From positions 1 through 8,545 of the forward strand of contig CAMWRO010000109.1 in NCBI GenBank assembly GCA_947176615.1: DNA of 8,545 bases. The letters run 5' to 3'. The notes under the pieces are model-generated. The model was not told the DNA's origin. It saw only the letters and a program-made list of their open reading frames with translations, and did not search any database. The DNA is from an uncultured Porphyromonadaceae bacterium (GTDB taxonomy: Bacteria > Bacteroidota > Bacteroidia > Bacteroidales > Muribaculaceae). Shown here one piece after another: positions 1 through 5,426 of the stretch; positions within the stretch are counted from its first letter, which is position 1, and the number at the start of each line of letters is the position of its first letter. The position numbers were made by a program, and so were the translations under genes.

Positions 1-374
1 TCGAGAGCCTCGTTGATGCGGTCCCAAGAGCGGGCTGCACGGGCTTTGCGGTGAGAAAGGATGAGCTGGCCCTTCTTGTCTTCCTGATTTTCGATGAATA
101 CCTCAACGGTGTCACCTACCTTGATGTCAGGATTGTAGCGGAACTCGCTCATGGGGATGATGCCGTCGCTCTTGTAGCCGATGTTAACCACTGCCTCGCG
201 CTTGTTGAGGGCGATGATGGTACCTTCGATTACATCCTTGTCGCGGATAGTGTTGAGCGATTCGTCATAGGTTTTGGTGAGCTCTTCGCGCGATTTTGCG
301 CCTTTGGTCTCACCTTTTTCAAATGCTTCCCAATCGAAATCGGCGATCGGGGAGTTTTTTACTTCTTCAGTCAT
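1..374 (-). CDS. rpsA: 30S ribosomal protein S1, N-terminal part (cut by window edge)
   Basis: S1 binds mRNA on the small ribosomal subunit and helps initiate translation. Reading leftward from the ATG at 374-372 gives 124 uninterrupted codons that run off the left edge. The protein starts MTEEVKNSPIADFDW, has an acidic/lysine-rich N-terminal stretch (about residues 1-45), and then the first S1 (OB-fold) repeat from about residue 47, with GTIIALNKREAVVNIGYKSD (51-70), GIIPMSEF (71-78) and VGDTVEVFIE (86-95). This is the usual opening of Bacteroidetes S1, which has several such repeats in about 600 residues; the rest lies outside the window. A good promoter lies about 60 bases upstream. The leader has no Shine-Dalgarno sequence, as is normal in this phylum. 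The family is certain from sequence pattern; only the length is unknown. Confidence 0.95.
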   Translation of the reverse strand, partial: MTEEVKNSPIADFDWEAFEKGETKGAKSREELTKTYDESLNTIRDKDVIEGTIIALNKREAVVNIGYKSDGIIPMSEFRYNPDIKVGDTVEVFIENQEDKKGQLILSHRKARAARSWDRINEAL

Positions 375-435
375 TAAAAGAAACTGGGGTTAATAAATAA
401 GGTTAATTAAAACGTGCCTGATATTTCAGACGGTG

Positions 436-466
436 CAAAGATAGTGATAATTTTCTAAATGACAAT
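436..466 (-). promoter_or_regulatory. Promoter candidate for rpsA
   Basis: On the minus strand, TATCTTTG (443-436) exactly matches the Bacteroidetes -7 element TAnnTTTG. ATTG (466-463), 19 bases upstream, is a one-mismatch -33 element (consensus TTTG). Transcription would begin near 430, giving a leader of roughly 55 bases before the rpsA ATG. It lies between rpsA and the heptamer repeat array, so rpsA can be transcribed independently of the lipoprotein genes upstream. Confidence 0.65.
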
Positions 467-483
467 GGATTTGAGGGGAAAAT

Positions 484-655
484 AAGTCAAAATAAGTCAG
501 AGGTCGGAGTTATGAGTGATGAAGTAAGTCAGAAGTCATAACTCAGAGGTCAGAGTTATGAGTGATGAAGTAAGTCAGAAGTCAAAATAAGTCAGAGGTC
601 AGAGTTATGAGTGATGAAGTAAGTCAGAAGTCAGAAGTCATAAGTCAGAGTTATG
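484..655. repeat. Degenerate heptanucleotide tandem repeat array
   Basis: The 172 bases divide exactly into 22 heptamers plus three AAGT tetramers and two AAT trimers. The main heptamers are AAGTCAG, AAGTCAT, AGGTCAG, AGTTATG and AGTGATG. The order AAGTCAG-AGGTC(A/G)G-AGTTATG-AGTGATG-AAGT-AAGTCAG recurs, so a higher-order unit is visible with starts near 497, 543 and 592 (46 and 49 bases apart, both explained by the short insertions). A further partial copy starts at 642. One more degenerate heptamer, AGGGTTA (656-662), would include the stop codon of the next gene. No open reading frame of interest or hairpin terminator was seen in it. It resembles in style the short heptamer repeats (STRR) known in filamentous cyanobacteria; a relationship is not implied. 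Confidence 0.9.
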
Positions 656-659
656 AGGG

Positions 660-1115
660 TTATTTGGGGAAGGTCTGGGAAATTTGGGTGGCGACGCGCT
701 TGATGGCGCCTTTGAGGTCGTCGGTCAGTCCCAGTCCGAGGCCGTAGGCTCCGCGGCATGAGGCGACGGGGCGGCCGGTCATGTAGTCGATGAAGTTGAC
801 CGTGACGATGGTCTCTTGGTCGGTCTGACTGACTCCGTATTTTACCAGCAACAGCTGTTGTTGCTGCGCGGGGGTAAGCTCGGCGATGCGGTAGTCGCTG
901 ACGAGTTGCAGGCGCGACGACTCGACTGCGTCAAAGAGCTGTATCTCATACTCCATCAGCTCGGCGGGGATGTGGTAGGTGTCGTTGTTGATGACCGAGG
1001 CATACCTGTATTTGCCGAGGTCGGCGTGTTGTGACACGGTTGTCTTGGAGGTGGTACAGGCTGCCGTTATCCACAGCAGGAAAGTCGCAAGGAGTATTTT
1101 TACCGATGGTTTCAT
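660..1115 (-). CDS. Putative lipoprotein of unknown function
   Basis: Function not recognised. The 151-residue product begins MKPSVKILLATFLLWITAAC: a short basic start, a hydrophobic core and a lipobox-like ITAAC with the lipidated Cys at 20, so a signal peptidase II substrate is predicted. The open frame extends upstream to a TTG at 1169, but that would put 18 polar residues before the signal peptide, so the ATG at 1115 is preferred. The mature part has a Gln-rich stretch (TPAQQQQLLL, about 79-88) and a C-terminal segment with GAYGLGLGLTDDLKGAIKRV (about 121-140), a Gly-rich turn followed by an amphipathic helix, similar in feel to small conserved Bacteroidetes lipoproteins of the DUF4136 sort (weak recollection). 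No acidic surface-export signal follows the Cys, so it may stay periplasmic. It starts 54 bases after the upstream lipoprotein gene on the same strand and is probably cotranscribed. Confidence 0.75.
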   Translation of the reverse strand: MKPSVKILLATFLLWITAACTTSKTTVSQHADLGKYRYASVINNDTYHIPAELMEYEIQLFDAVESSRLQLVSDYRIAELTPAQQQQLLLVKYGVSQTDQETIVTVNFIDYMTGRPVASCRGAYGLGLGLTDDLKGAIKRVATQISQTFPK

Positions 1116-1169
1116 GTCCGGGTGAATGGTGAAAAGTGAAGGGTAGTGCATCTTCTTCACTCGGTCCAA

Positions 1170-1895
1170 TTAAAAACGTGACGTAATAGTGAAATTAACA
1201 CGGGTATATACGCTCTCGTGGCGCACGAGAACGACAGCTTTGACGACTCCGTTTAGCGCCCATTTGTTTGAAACGGTGAGCTTGTTGTCATCGACCTCAA
1301 ATTGAAGAAATTCATGCAGAGACGAGTTGTTGACGCTCGACACGCTGATGTCGGAGTCGATGTGACAGTCTTTCCCGAATGTATAAGTCCCGACTCCGTC
1401 ATGAGTGGGGTCGAGGAGGATTTCGAGGTTTTCGTCCCACTTGGGAAGGCGTGAGTCCTCGGGAAAACATTCGGCGTATGTGACTTTGGCGCCGGCGAGG
1501 TCATTGTTCTTGTCATAAAGCCATGAATCGACATGGAGATTGTAGAAATTGGCATCAAGCGGATAGGCTCGTTCTCCGGCCACGTTGCGGATGTCGTCGG
1601 CCGCCATTATCTGATAGTAATTTCCCGGAGTCACGGCTACCTCCTGTGCAAGCTGCGTCAGGACGGGATTCCGGTTAAACCCGCTTTTCTGACCGAGGTC
1701 GGCGATGGCGCAGTATTGTGTCGTGAAATTGTCAGAATTGTTCATATATACGTCGGAGCCGCCGATGGTCGTGCCGCCGTCTCTCGTAAGGTTCAGCGAA
1801 ATGGCGTTGGTCGGAATCTTAGGTTCGTCGTCGCTGCTGCATGATGCAAAAGCGAGGCAGGCAATGATAATTGTCAGGATAGCTGATTTATTCAT
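1170..1895 (-). CDS. Putative surface lipoprotein, DUF5036-like
   Basis: The 241-residue product starts MNKSAILTIIIACLAFASCS, a signal peptide with lipobox FASC and lipidated Cys at 19. SSDDEP follows at once, resembling the acidic lipoprotein export signal that sends Bacteroidetes lipoproteins to the cell surface. The remainder is polar and beta-rich, with NAISLNLTRDGGTTIGGSDV (30-49), a central VAVTPGNYYQI segment and several Asp/Asn-rich turns, and no catalytic motif I recognise. The arrangement (ISLNL...GGSDVY...F.T..CAIADLG...VAVTPGNYYQI) recalls Bacteroidales proteins annotated as DUF5036; this is from memory and unverified. It is the first gene of a two-gene leftward unit with its own promoter, and is divergent from the sigma factor cassette. 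Binding or cell-envelope function is only a guess. Confidence 0.8.
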   Translation of the reverse strand: MNKSAILTIIIACLAFASCSSDDEPKIPTNAISLNLTRDGGTTIGGSDVYMNNSDNFTTQYCAIADLGQKSGFNRNPVLTQLAQEVAVTPGNYYQIMAADDIRNVAGERAYPLDANFYNLHVDSWLYDKNNDLAGAKVTYAECFPEDSRLPKWDENLEILLDPTHDGVGTYTFGKDCHIDSDISVSSVNNSSLHEFLQFEVDDNKLTVSNKWALNGVVKAVVLVRHESVYTRVNFTITSRF

Positions 1896-1927
1896 AAATT
1901 AATGTTGAAATTATCTGTATTTTGTGG

Positions 1928-1935
1928 CAAAGTTA
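1928..1935 (-). promoter_or_regulatory. Promoter -7 element for the lipoprotein pair
   Basis: On the minus strand TAACTTTG (1935-1928) matches TAnnTTTG exactly. No good -33 TTTG is found 17-23 bases upstream, only a TTTA at 1963-1960, 24 bases away. Transcription would start near 1921, leaving a leader of about 27 bases before the ATG at 1895. Confidence 0.5.
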
Positions 1936-2028
1936 TGTAAAATATCCGTTTGGGGTGTATAAATGATGTTAAATGTTTGACGAAAGCACAAGGCAATCAG
2001 ATGCGTGGGAGCTTGATTTTGCCGTTTT

Positions 2029-2061
2029 TTTGAGTTATTTCACCTCGGGATGTCACCTTTG
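2029..2061 (+). promoter_or_regulatory. Promoter candidate for the DUF6249-sigma cassette
   Basis: TTTG at 2029-2032 and CACCTTTG at 2054-2061 are separated by 21 bases; the second differs from TAnnTTTG at one fixed position. This fits the housekeeping Bacteroidetes promoter pattern. The transcript would start near 2068 and have a leader of about 78 bases. The weak -7 match could mean modest basal expression. Otherwise the 1896-2145 intergenic region holds only the opposing promoter and the phased A-tracts at 2108-2146. Confidence 0.4.
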
Positions 2062-2107
2062 GGGCGGTTGGTACGTCTTATAGTCGAGATGTCTCAAGAA
2101 CGTGATT

Positions 2108-2146
2108 AAAAACATAATAAAAATATAATAAAAACAGATAGAAAAA
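2108..2146 (+). other. Phased A-tracts in the leader of the sigma cassette
   Basis: Three 11-base units (2108-2118, 2119-2129, 2130-2140), the first two differing at one base, each begin with A5. A fourth A5 run (2142-2146) ends in the start codon's A. The 11-12 base spacing is close to one helical turn, so intrinsic DNA bending is possible. In RNA it forms an unstructured A-rich leader, a feature favouring initiation in Bacteroidetes, which rarely use Shine-Dalgarno pairing. Confidence 0.5.
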
Positions 2147-2538
2147 TGGAATTTGTTGCTATTTTAGTTCCGTTAGGATTAGGGTTGGTATTGCCCGTGA
2201 TGATTGTGTGGCTCGCTACCCGGACACGCATCAACAGTGATAATAAGAAAACCGAAGTGCTTATCGAGGCCATCAAGAGCGGGCATGCCCCCGAGGCCGA
2301 CATTCTTGCCGAGGCTCTGACCAAATCCTCCAAGACTCCCCGGCAGATATTGGAATCCCGGTTGTTGCGCGGATGTGTGTGCACGTTGGCCGGCATCACT
2401 CTCGCGGTGTTGACCGTGATACTGACTGAGAGTGACGAAGACCTGAGCTTTATGATGGTTTTGGGTGCCGGAATCTTGCTGTCGGTTGGAATCGGTAATC
2501 TGATAGTCTACTTTGTAACACGCAAGAATGTAGAATGA
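2146..2538 (+). CDS. DUF6249-like inner-membrane protein, first gene of ECF sigma cassette
   Basis: A 130-residue membrane protein with three predicted transmembrane segments: about 3-24 (MEFVAILVPLGLGLVLPVMI start), 74-95 and 101-124. Between the first and second lies a polar, probably cytoplasmic stretch (25-73) with KKTEVLIEAIKSGHAPEADI, an amphipathic helix typical of small Bacteroidetes proteins labelled DUF6249 and commonly found just before an ECF sigma gene. The biochemical role of this family is not known to me. The stop codon overlaps the sigma factor start as ATGA (2535-2538), indicating translational coupling. A likely role is membrane sensing or modulation of the adjacent sigma factor, by context only. 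Confidence 0.85.
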   Translation: MEFVAILVPLGLGLVLPVMIVWLATRTRINSDNKKTEVLIEAIKSGHAPEADILAEALTKSSKTPRQILESRLLRGCVCTLAGITLAVLTVILTESDEDLSFMMVLGAGILLSVGIGNLIVYFVTRKNVE

Positions 2539-3017
2539 CCCGTGAGCAGTTCACATCGCAGGTAGAGGCTACTCAGGGAGCGTTGCGGCGTTTCCTGATT
2601 GCCTTGTGCTGCGGAGACGCGGCCCTCGCCGACGATATTGCTCAGGATACCTATGTCAAGGCATATCTTTCCCTTGACCGATTCAGGGACGATGCCGGTT
2701 TCGGGTCGTGGATTTACAGGATTGCCTACAACTGTTTCGTCGACAGCGGGCGCACACGACGCGAGCATGTCGATGTCGCGATGGCCGCCGGAATGCACTC
2801 CGACGAGCTGTCTGACTCGCGATTCCGCTATCAGGCCCTCTATGCGGCCTTGGCGCGTCTCAGCGAGAGGGAGCGCACGGCTATTCTGCTTTATTATCTT
2901 GAAGGCTACTCGATTAAAGAGGTCGCGGAAATCATAGGCGCGTCACAGGATGCTGTCAAGCAGCAACTGTCGCGCGGGAGGTTTCATCTAAAAGGAATGT
3001 TGCATGAAAGAGAATGA
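2535..3017 (+). CDS. ECF-type RNA polymerase sigma factor
   Basis: A 160-residue sigma-70 family protein with only regions 2 and 4, the ECF architecture and normal length. Region 2 spans about 15-75: ALADDIAQDTYVKAYLSLDR (30-49) holds the core-binding DDIAQDT motif, and FGSWIYRIAYNCFVD (56-70) is the -10-reading helix region. A short linker (about 76-96) follows. Region 4 spans about 98-155, with LSERERTAILLYYLEGYSIK (109-128) and a helix-turn-helix EVAEIIGASQDAVKQQLSRG (129-148). It replaces the housekeeping sigma on RNA polymerase to switch on a specific regulon. Its start overlaps the upstream membrane gene by 4 bases, and its 3' end overlaps the next gene by 14 bases. No C-terminal extension is present. 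The target promoters cannot be read from this window. Confidence 0.95.
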   Translation: MTREQFTSQVEATQGALRRFLIALCCGDAALADDIAQDTYVKAYLSLDRFRDDAGFGSWIYRIAYNCFVDSGRTRREHVDVAMAAGMHSDELSDSRFRYQALYAALARLSERERTAILLYYLEGYSIKEVAEIIGASQDAVKQQLSRGRFHLKGMLHERE

Positions 3018-3393
3018 CGAGATAAAGGAGCTGTTTGCGGGATTTAATCCCCCGGTGGGGGACAGCCTGAATTTTATGAACCGGCTGTCGCGCAATCTTG
3101 ACACGATAGACTTGATAAAGAAACACAATATCGCTGTCAGGCGCGTAAACCGCTTGGCGGCCGTCATAGCAGTCATTGCCGGTTTTGCCGCCGGGGTGGC
3201 AGCCACGATGCTGCTGCCGGTGCTGAAAGCGGCGGTAGGGACGGTCGAGGCACCCGGCATCAGCTTTTTCTTGATGTCGGTTCCCGACTTGGTGCAGACC
3301 GGATTGTGGCTGCTTGTCGGCGTGGTGTCGGTTCTGGTGACGCTGAGTGCCTATGATGTCTCAGCCGGTTTGCTGAAAGCGCGGCAGAAGTGA
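3004..3393 (+). CDS. Small two-helix membrane protein, possible anti-sigma factor
   Basis: A 129-residue protein with a charged N-terminal cytoplasmic part (1-48, EIKELFAGFNPPVGDSLNFM at 6-25 and then NRLSRNLDTIDLIKKHN), a first transmembrane segment at about 50-75 and a second at about 97-117, ending with a short basic tail. It lacks the HxxxCxxC zinc motif of ZAS anti-sigma factors and has no periplasmic sensor domain of note. Being encoded right after the ECF gene with a 14-base overlap, and having a soluble N-terminus that could hold a sigma factor at the membrane, it is a good anti-sigma candidate (inference from position and topology). It is the last gene of the cassette; no hairpin terminator was found between it and the next promoter. 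Confidence 0.8.
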   Translation: MKENDEIKELFAGFNPPVGDSLNFMNRLSRNLDTIDLIKKHNIAVRRVNRLAAVIAVIAGFAAGVAATMLLPVLKAAVGTVEAPGISFFLMSVPDLVQTGLWLLVGVVSVLVTLSAYDVSAGLLKARQK

Positions 3394-3433
3394 TTTTTTC
3401 GCCGTGACAGGCTGCAAATCGGAAATTAGGTTG

Positions 3434-3441
3434 TAAATTTG
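3434..3441 (+). promoter_or_regulatory. Promoter -7 element for GDP-L-fucose synthase
   Basis: TAAATTTG at 3434-3441 matches TAnnTTTG exactly. Only a poor -33 element (GCTG at 3411-3414, spacing 19) is present. Transcription would start near 3448, leaving a leader of only about 14 bases before the ATG at 3462. Confidence 0.5.
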
Positions 3442-3461
3442 CGGGACTGTACTATATTGTT

Positions 3462-4403
3462 ATGGAAAAAACATCTAAAATATATGTGGCCGGTCACCGT
3501 GGAATGGTGGGATCGGCCATCGTGCGCGAATTGCGCCGTCAGGGTTATGACAACATCATCACCCGCACCCATGCCGAGCTTGACCTGACCTGTCAGGAGG
3601 CTGTCAACCGTTTTTTCAGCGAGGAACGTCCCGAGTATGTGTTTCTCGCCGCGGCCAAGGTGGGCGGTATCGTTGCCAACCAGTCGGCACTGGCCGATTT
3701 CATGTATGACAACATGATGCTTGAGATGAATGTCATCCATGCCGCGTGGAAAAACGGATGCAAGAAACTTGAATTTCTCGGCTCGTCGTGCATCTATCCC
3801 CGCATGGCGCCGCAGCCGATGAAAGAATCCTGCCTGCTGACCTCGGAACTGGAAAAGACCAACGAGGCATACGCGCTCGCCAAAATCTCGGGACTGAAAT
3901 ACTGCGAATTTCTCAACCGCCAGTATGGCACCGATTTCATTTCGGTGATGCCGACCAACCTTTACGGTCCCAACGATAACTATCATCCTGACCACAGCCA
4001 TGTGCTCCCCGCGCTCATCCGCCGATTCCACGAGGCAAAGGAGTCGGGGGCTGAGAGCGTTACATGCTGGGGCGACGGCAGCCCGCTGCGCGAGTTTCTT
4101 TATGTCGACGACCTCGCCAACCTCTGCGTGTTTCTGATGAACAATTACAGCGGCGACGAGACAGTCAATGCCGGCACGGGAAAAGAGCTGACCATCAAGG
4201 AGCTGACCGAGATGGTGGCCGATGTCGTCGGTTATGACGGCAAGATAGAGTGGGACACCACGCGTCCCAACGGTACGCCGCGCAAACTGCTCGACGTTTC
4301 CAAGGCCGCTGCCCTCGGATGGCACTACACCACCGAGCTGCGCGACGGCATCCGCCTCGCCTACAACGACTTCCTCACCAATCCCTTCCGAGCCGAGAGA
4401 TAA
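3462..4403 (+). CDS. fcl: GDP-L-fucose synthase (GDP-4-keto-6-deoxymannose epimerase/reductase)
   Basis: A cytoplasmic short-chain dehydrogenase/reductase that converts GDP-4-keto-6-deoxy-D-mannose to GDP-L-fucose using NADPH, the last step of de novo GDP-fucose synthesis for capsule, O-antigen or protein glycans. The 313 residues match the family length. Visible motifs: the nucleotide-binding GHRGMVGS (11-18, G11/G14/G17); GSSCIYP (107-113), with S108 and C110; Y137-x3-K141 in NEAYALAKISGLKY; NLYGPNDNYHPDHSHVLPAL (166-185), whose H180 corresponds to the catalytic His of the E. coli enzyme; and REFLYVDDLA (210-219). C110 and H180 are the expected acid/base pair for epimerisation, so the enzyme should be active. 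The usual partner, GDP-mannose 4,6-dehydratase (gmd), is not in the window. It has its own promoter and a strong terminator, so it is probably monocistronic. Also called wcaG. Confidence 0.96.
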   Translation: MEKTSKIYVAGHRGMVGSAIVRELRRQGYDNIITRTHAELDLTCQEAVNRFFSEERPEYVFLAAAKVGGIVANQSALADFMYDNMMLEMNVIHAAWKNGCKKLEFLGSSCIYPRMAPQPMKESCLLTSELEKTNEAYALAKISGLKYCEFLNRQYGTDFISVMPTNLYGPNDNYHPDHSHVLPALIRRFHEAKESGAESVTCWGDGSPLREFLYVDDLANLCVFLMNNYSGDETVNAGTGKELTIKELTEMVADVVGYDGKIEWDTTRPNGTPRKLLDVSKAAALGWHYTTELRDGIRLAYNDFLTNPFRAER

Positions 4404-4415
4404 AAAGTCAAGACA

Positions 4416-4460
4416 CAACAAAAAATCGGAGCCGACTGAATCGGCTCCGATTTTTTGTTG
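4416..4460. terminator. Bidirectional intrinsic terminator between convergent genes
   Basis: A perfect 20-bp inverted repeat, arms 4416-4435 and 4441-4460, with a 5-base loop CTGAA. The GC-rich core is TCGGAGCCGA, flanked by A6 on the left and T6 on the right, so each strand has a hairpin followed by a U-tract. It lies 12 bases after the fucose synthase stop and 39 bases after the lipoprotein stop on the other strand, and can end both transcripts. Confidence 0.93.
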
Positions 4461-4499
4461 GAAGTTAGATATTCTGTACCGTTAGTAGCGGCTTGAGGC

Positions 4500-5387
4500 T
4501 TAGTTTGTGGTCGAAGTGTTGTCTTTGAGGACGTATTCGAGGGAGGCGTTGACGCTGAAGGTGCCCATGTTGTTGGCCTCGCACTTGTAGGAGAGGGAGC
4601 CGCCCGAGGTTATGGATGCGTTGCATACGATGTTGCTGATGGGATACTTGGTGTTGGGCACATTGTTTTCAGTCTCGGGGTTTATCGGGCCGTCAGCCTT
4701 GATTTCGTAACCGTAGCCGTTGATGGTGAAAGGAAGGTCTTTCAGGAGGAAGTTCATGGTGATGGGCATCTTGTCAGAGAACTTGGCTCCGGCAACGGCG
4801 ATGACAGCTTTCTGCTTTTCGGGGTCGAGGGTCACGACATAGTAGGTGTCGCGGGTAGAGTAGGTTCCGAGCTGTGACTCGCCGACAGGGGTGGTGTAGG
4901 TGTTGCCGAAGTAGAGGCTCTGAACCGGGATGACACACACATGGTAGCGGTTGTTGACGGTGTAGTTGATGCAGAAAGAATACATGTTGCCGCGCACGAT
5001 GTAGCGCACGCTGAGGTCCTTGAACTCATAGTTGAGGTTGCCTCCGGCGGGGATGAGGTTGGACCCTTTGGCAACGACCCATCCGTTGTCGGTGGTCATC
5101 GGGAGGTTGTCAAATTTGAGCGTGATGTCTTTATCGCTGTCCGAGAGTTTGAGGCCGTTGATTTCAACCGATGCCTTTGCCGACGAATAGTCGTAGTTGA
5201 GGCGGTAGATAGTACCTGTGGTGATGTAGGTCGTGCCTTCCTGAATGTCGGTGACGGAGTTGAAGCAGAGGTTCTGATTGTAGGTGAACGACTGGCTCGT
5301 AACGTTGTCATTGCCGTTGCCGAGGCACGAAGTCATCATCAGCGTGCCGATGATGAATGCGCAAAAAGAAAGAATCTTGTTGGTCAT
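4500..5387 (-). CDS. Lipoprotein with two internal repeats, partner of the TonB receptor
   Basis: Family not recognised. The 295-residue product starts MTNKILSFCAFIIGTLMMTS followed by Cys21, a lipoprotein signal peptide; the mature end CLGNGNDN lacks a strong acidic export signal but is polar. Two similar halves follow, about 35-150 and 153-290. Aligning Y61 with Y183 brings D66/D188, K71/K193, A72/A194, G78/G200, K80/K202, S82/S204 and D83/D205 into register, followed by ITL/ITM (88-90 and 209-211), NLP/DLP (94-96 and 217-219) and N101-G102/N223-G224. Both halves look beta-rich. It begins 39 bases after the TonB receptor gene on the same strand, with no separate promoter, so the two are an operon. 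It is too short and lacks the helical repeats of SusD. A surface or periplasmic substrate-binding or receptor-capping role is plausible but unproven. Confidence 0.85.
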   Translation of the reverse strand: MTNKILSFCAFIIGTLMMTSCLGNGNDNVTSQSFTYNQNLCFNSVTDIQEGTTYITTGTIYRLNYDYSSAKASVEINGLKLSDSDKDITLKFDNLPMTTDNGWVVAKGSNLIPAGGNLNYEFKDLSVRYIVRGNMYSFCINYTVNNRYHVCVIPVQSLYFGNTYTTPVGESQLGTYSTRDTYYVVTLDPEKQKAVIAVAGAKFSDKMPITMNFLLKDLPFTINGYGYEIKADGPINPETENNVPNTKYPISNIVCNASITSGGSLSYKCEANNMGTFSVNASLEYVLKDNTSTTN

Positions 5388-5426
5388 TTTTCGAATTTGT
5401 GTTAAGTATTGAAATGTTTTTAGTTA

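Noticed and set aside
51..377. Plus-strand open frame of 108 codons antisense to the left edge
   Set aside because: It is the shadow of rpsA, whose minus-strand reading gives an unmistakable S1 protein; the plus-strand product has no recognisable pattern.
484..655. CRISPR array
   Set aside because: The repeats are contiguous heptamers without unique spacers of constant length, and no cas gene is nearby.
3394..3433. Terminator after the sigma cassette, suggested by a T6 run at 3394-3399
   Set aside because: No stable GC-rich hairpin precedes the T-run.
3426..4421. Long 331-codon minus-strand open frame opposite the fucose synthase gene
   Set aside because: The plus-strand frame has every catalytic motif of GDP-L-fucose synthase; the antisense frame is longer only because of GC-rich codon bias and lacks domains or an initiation context.
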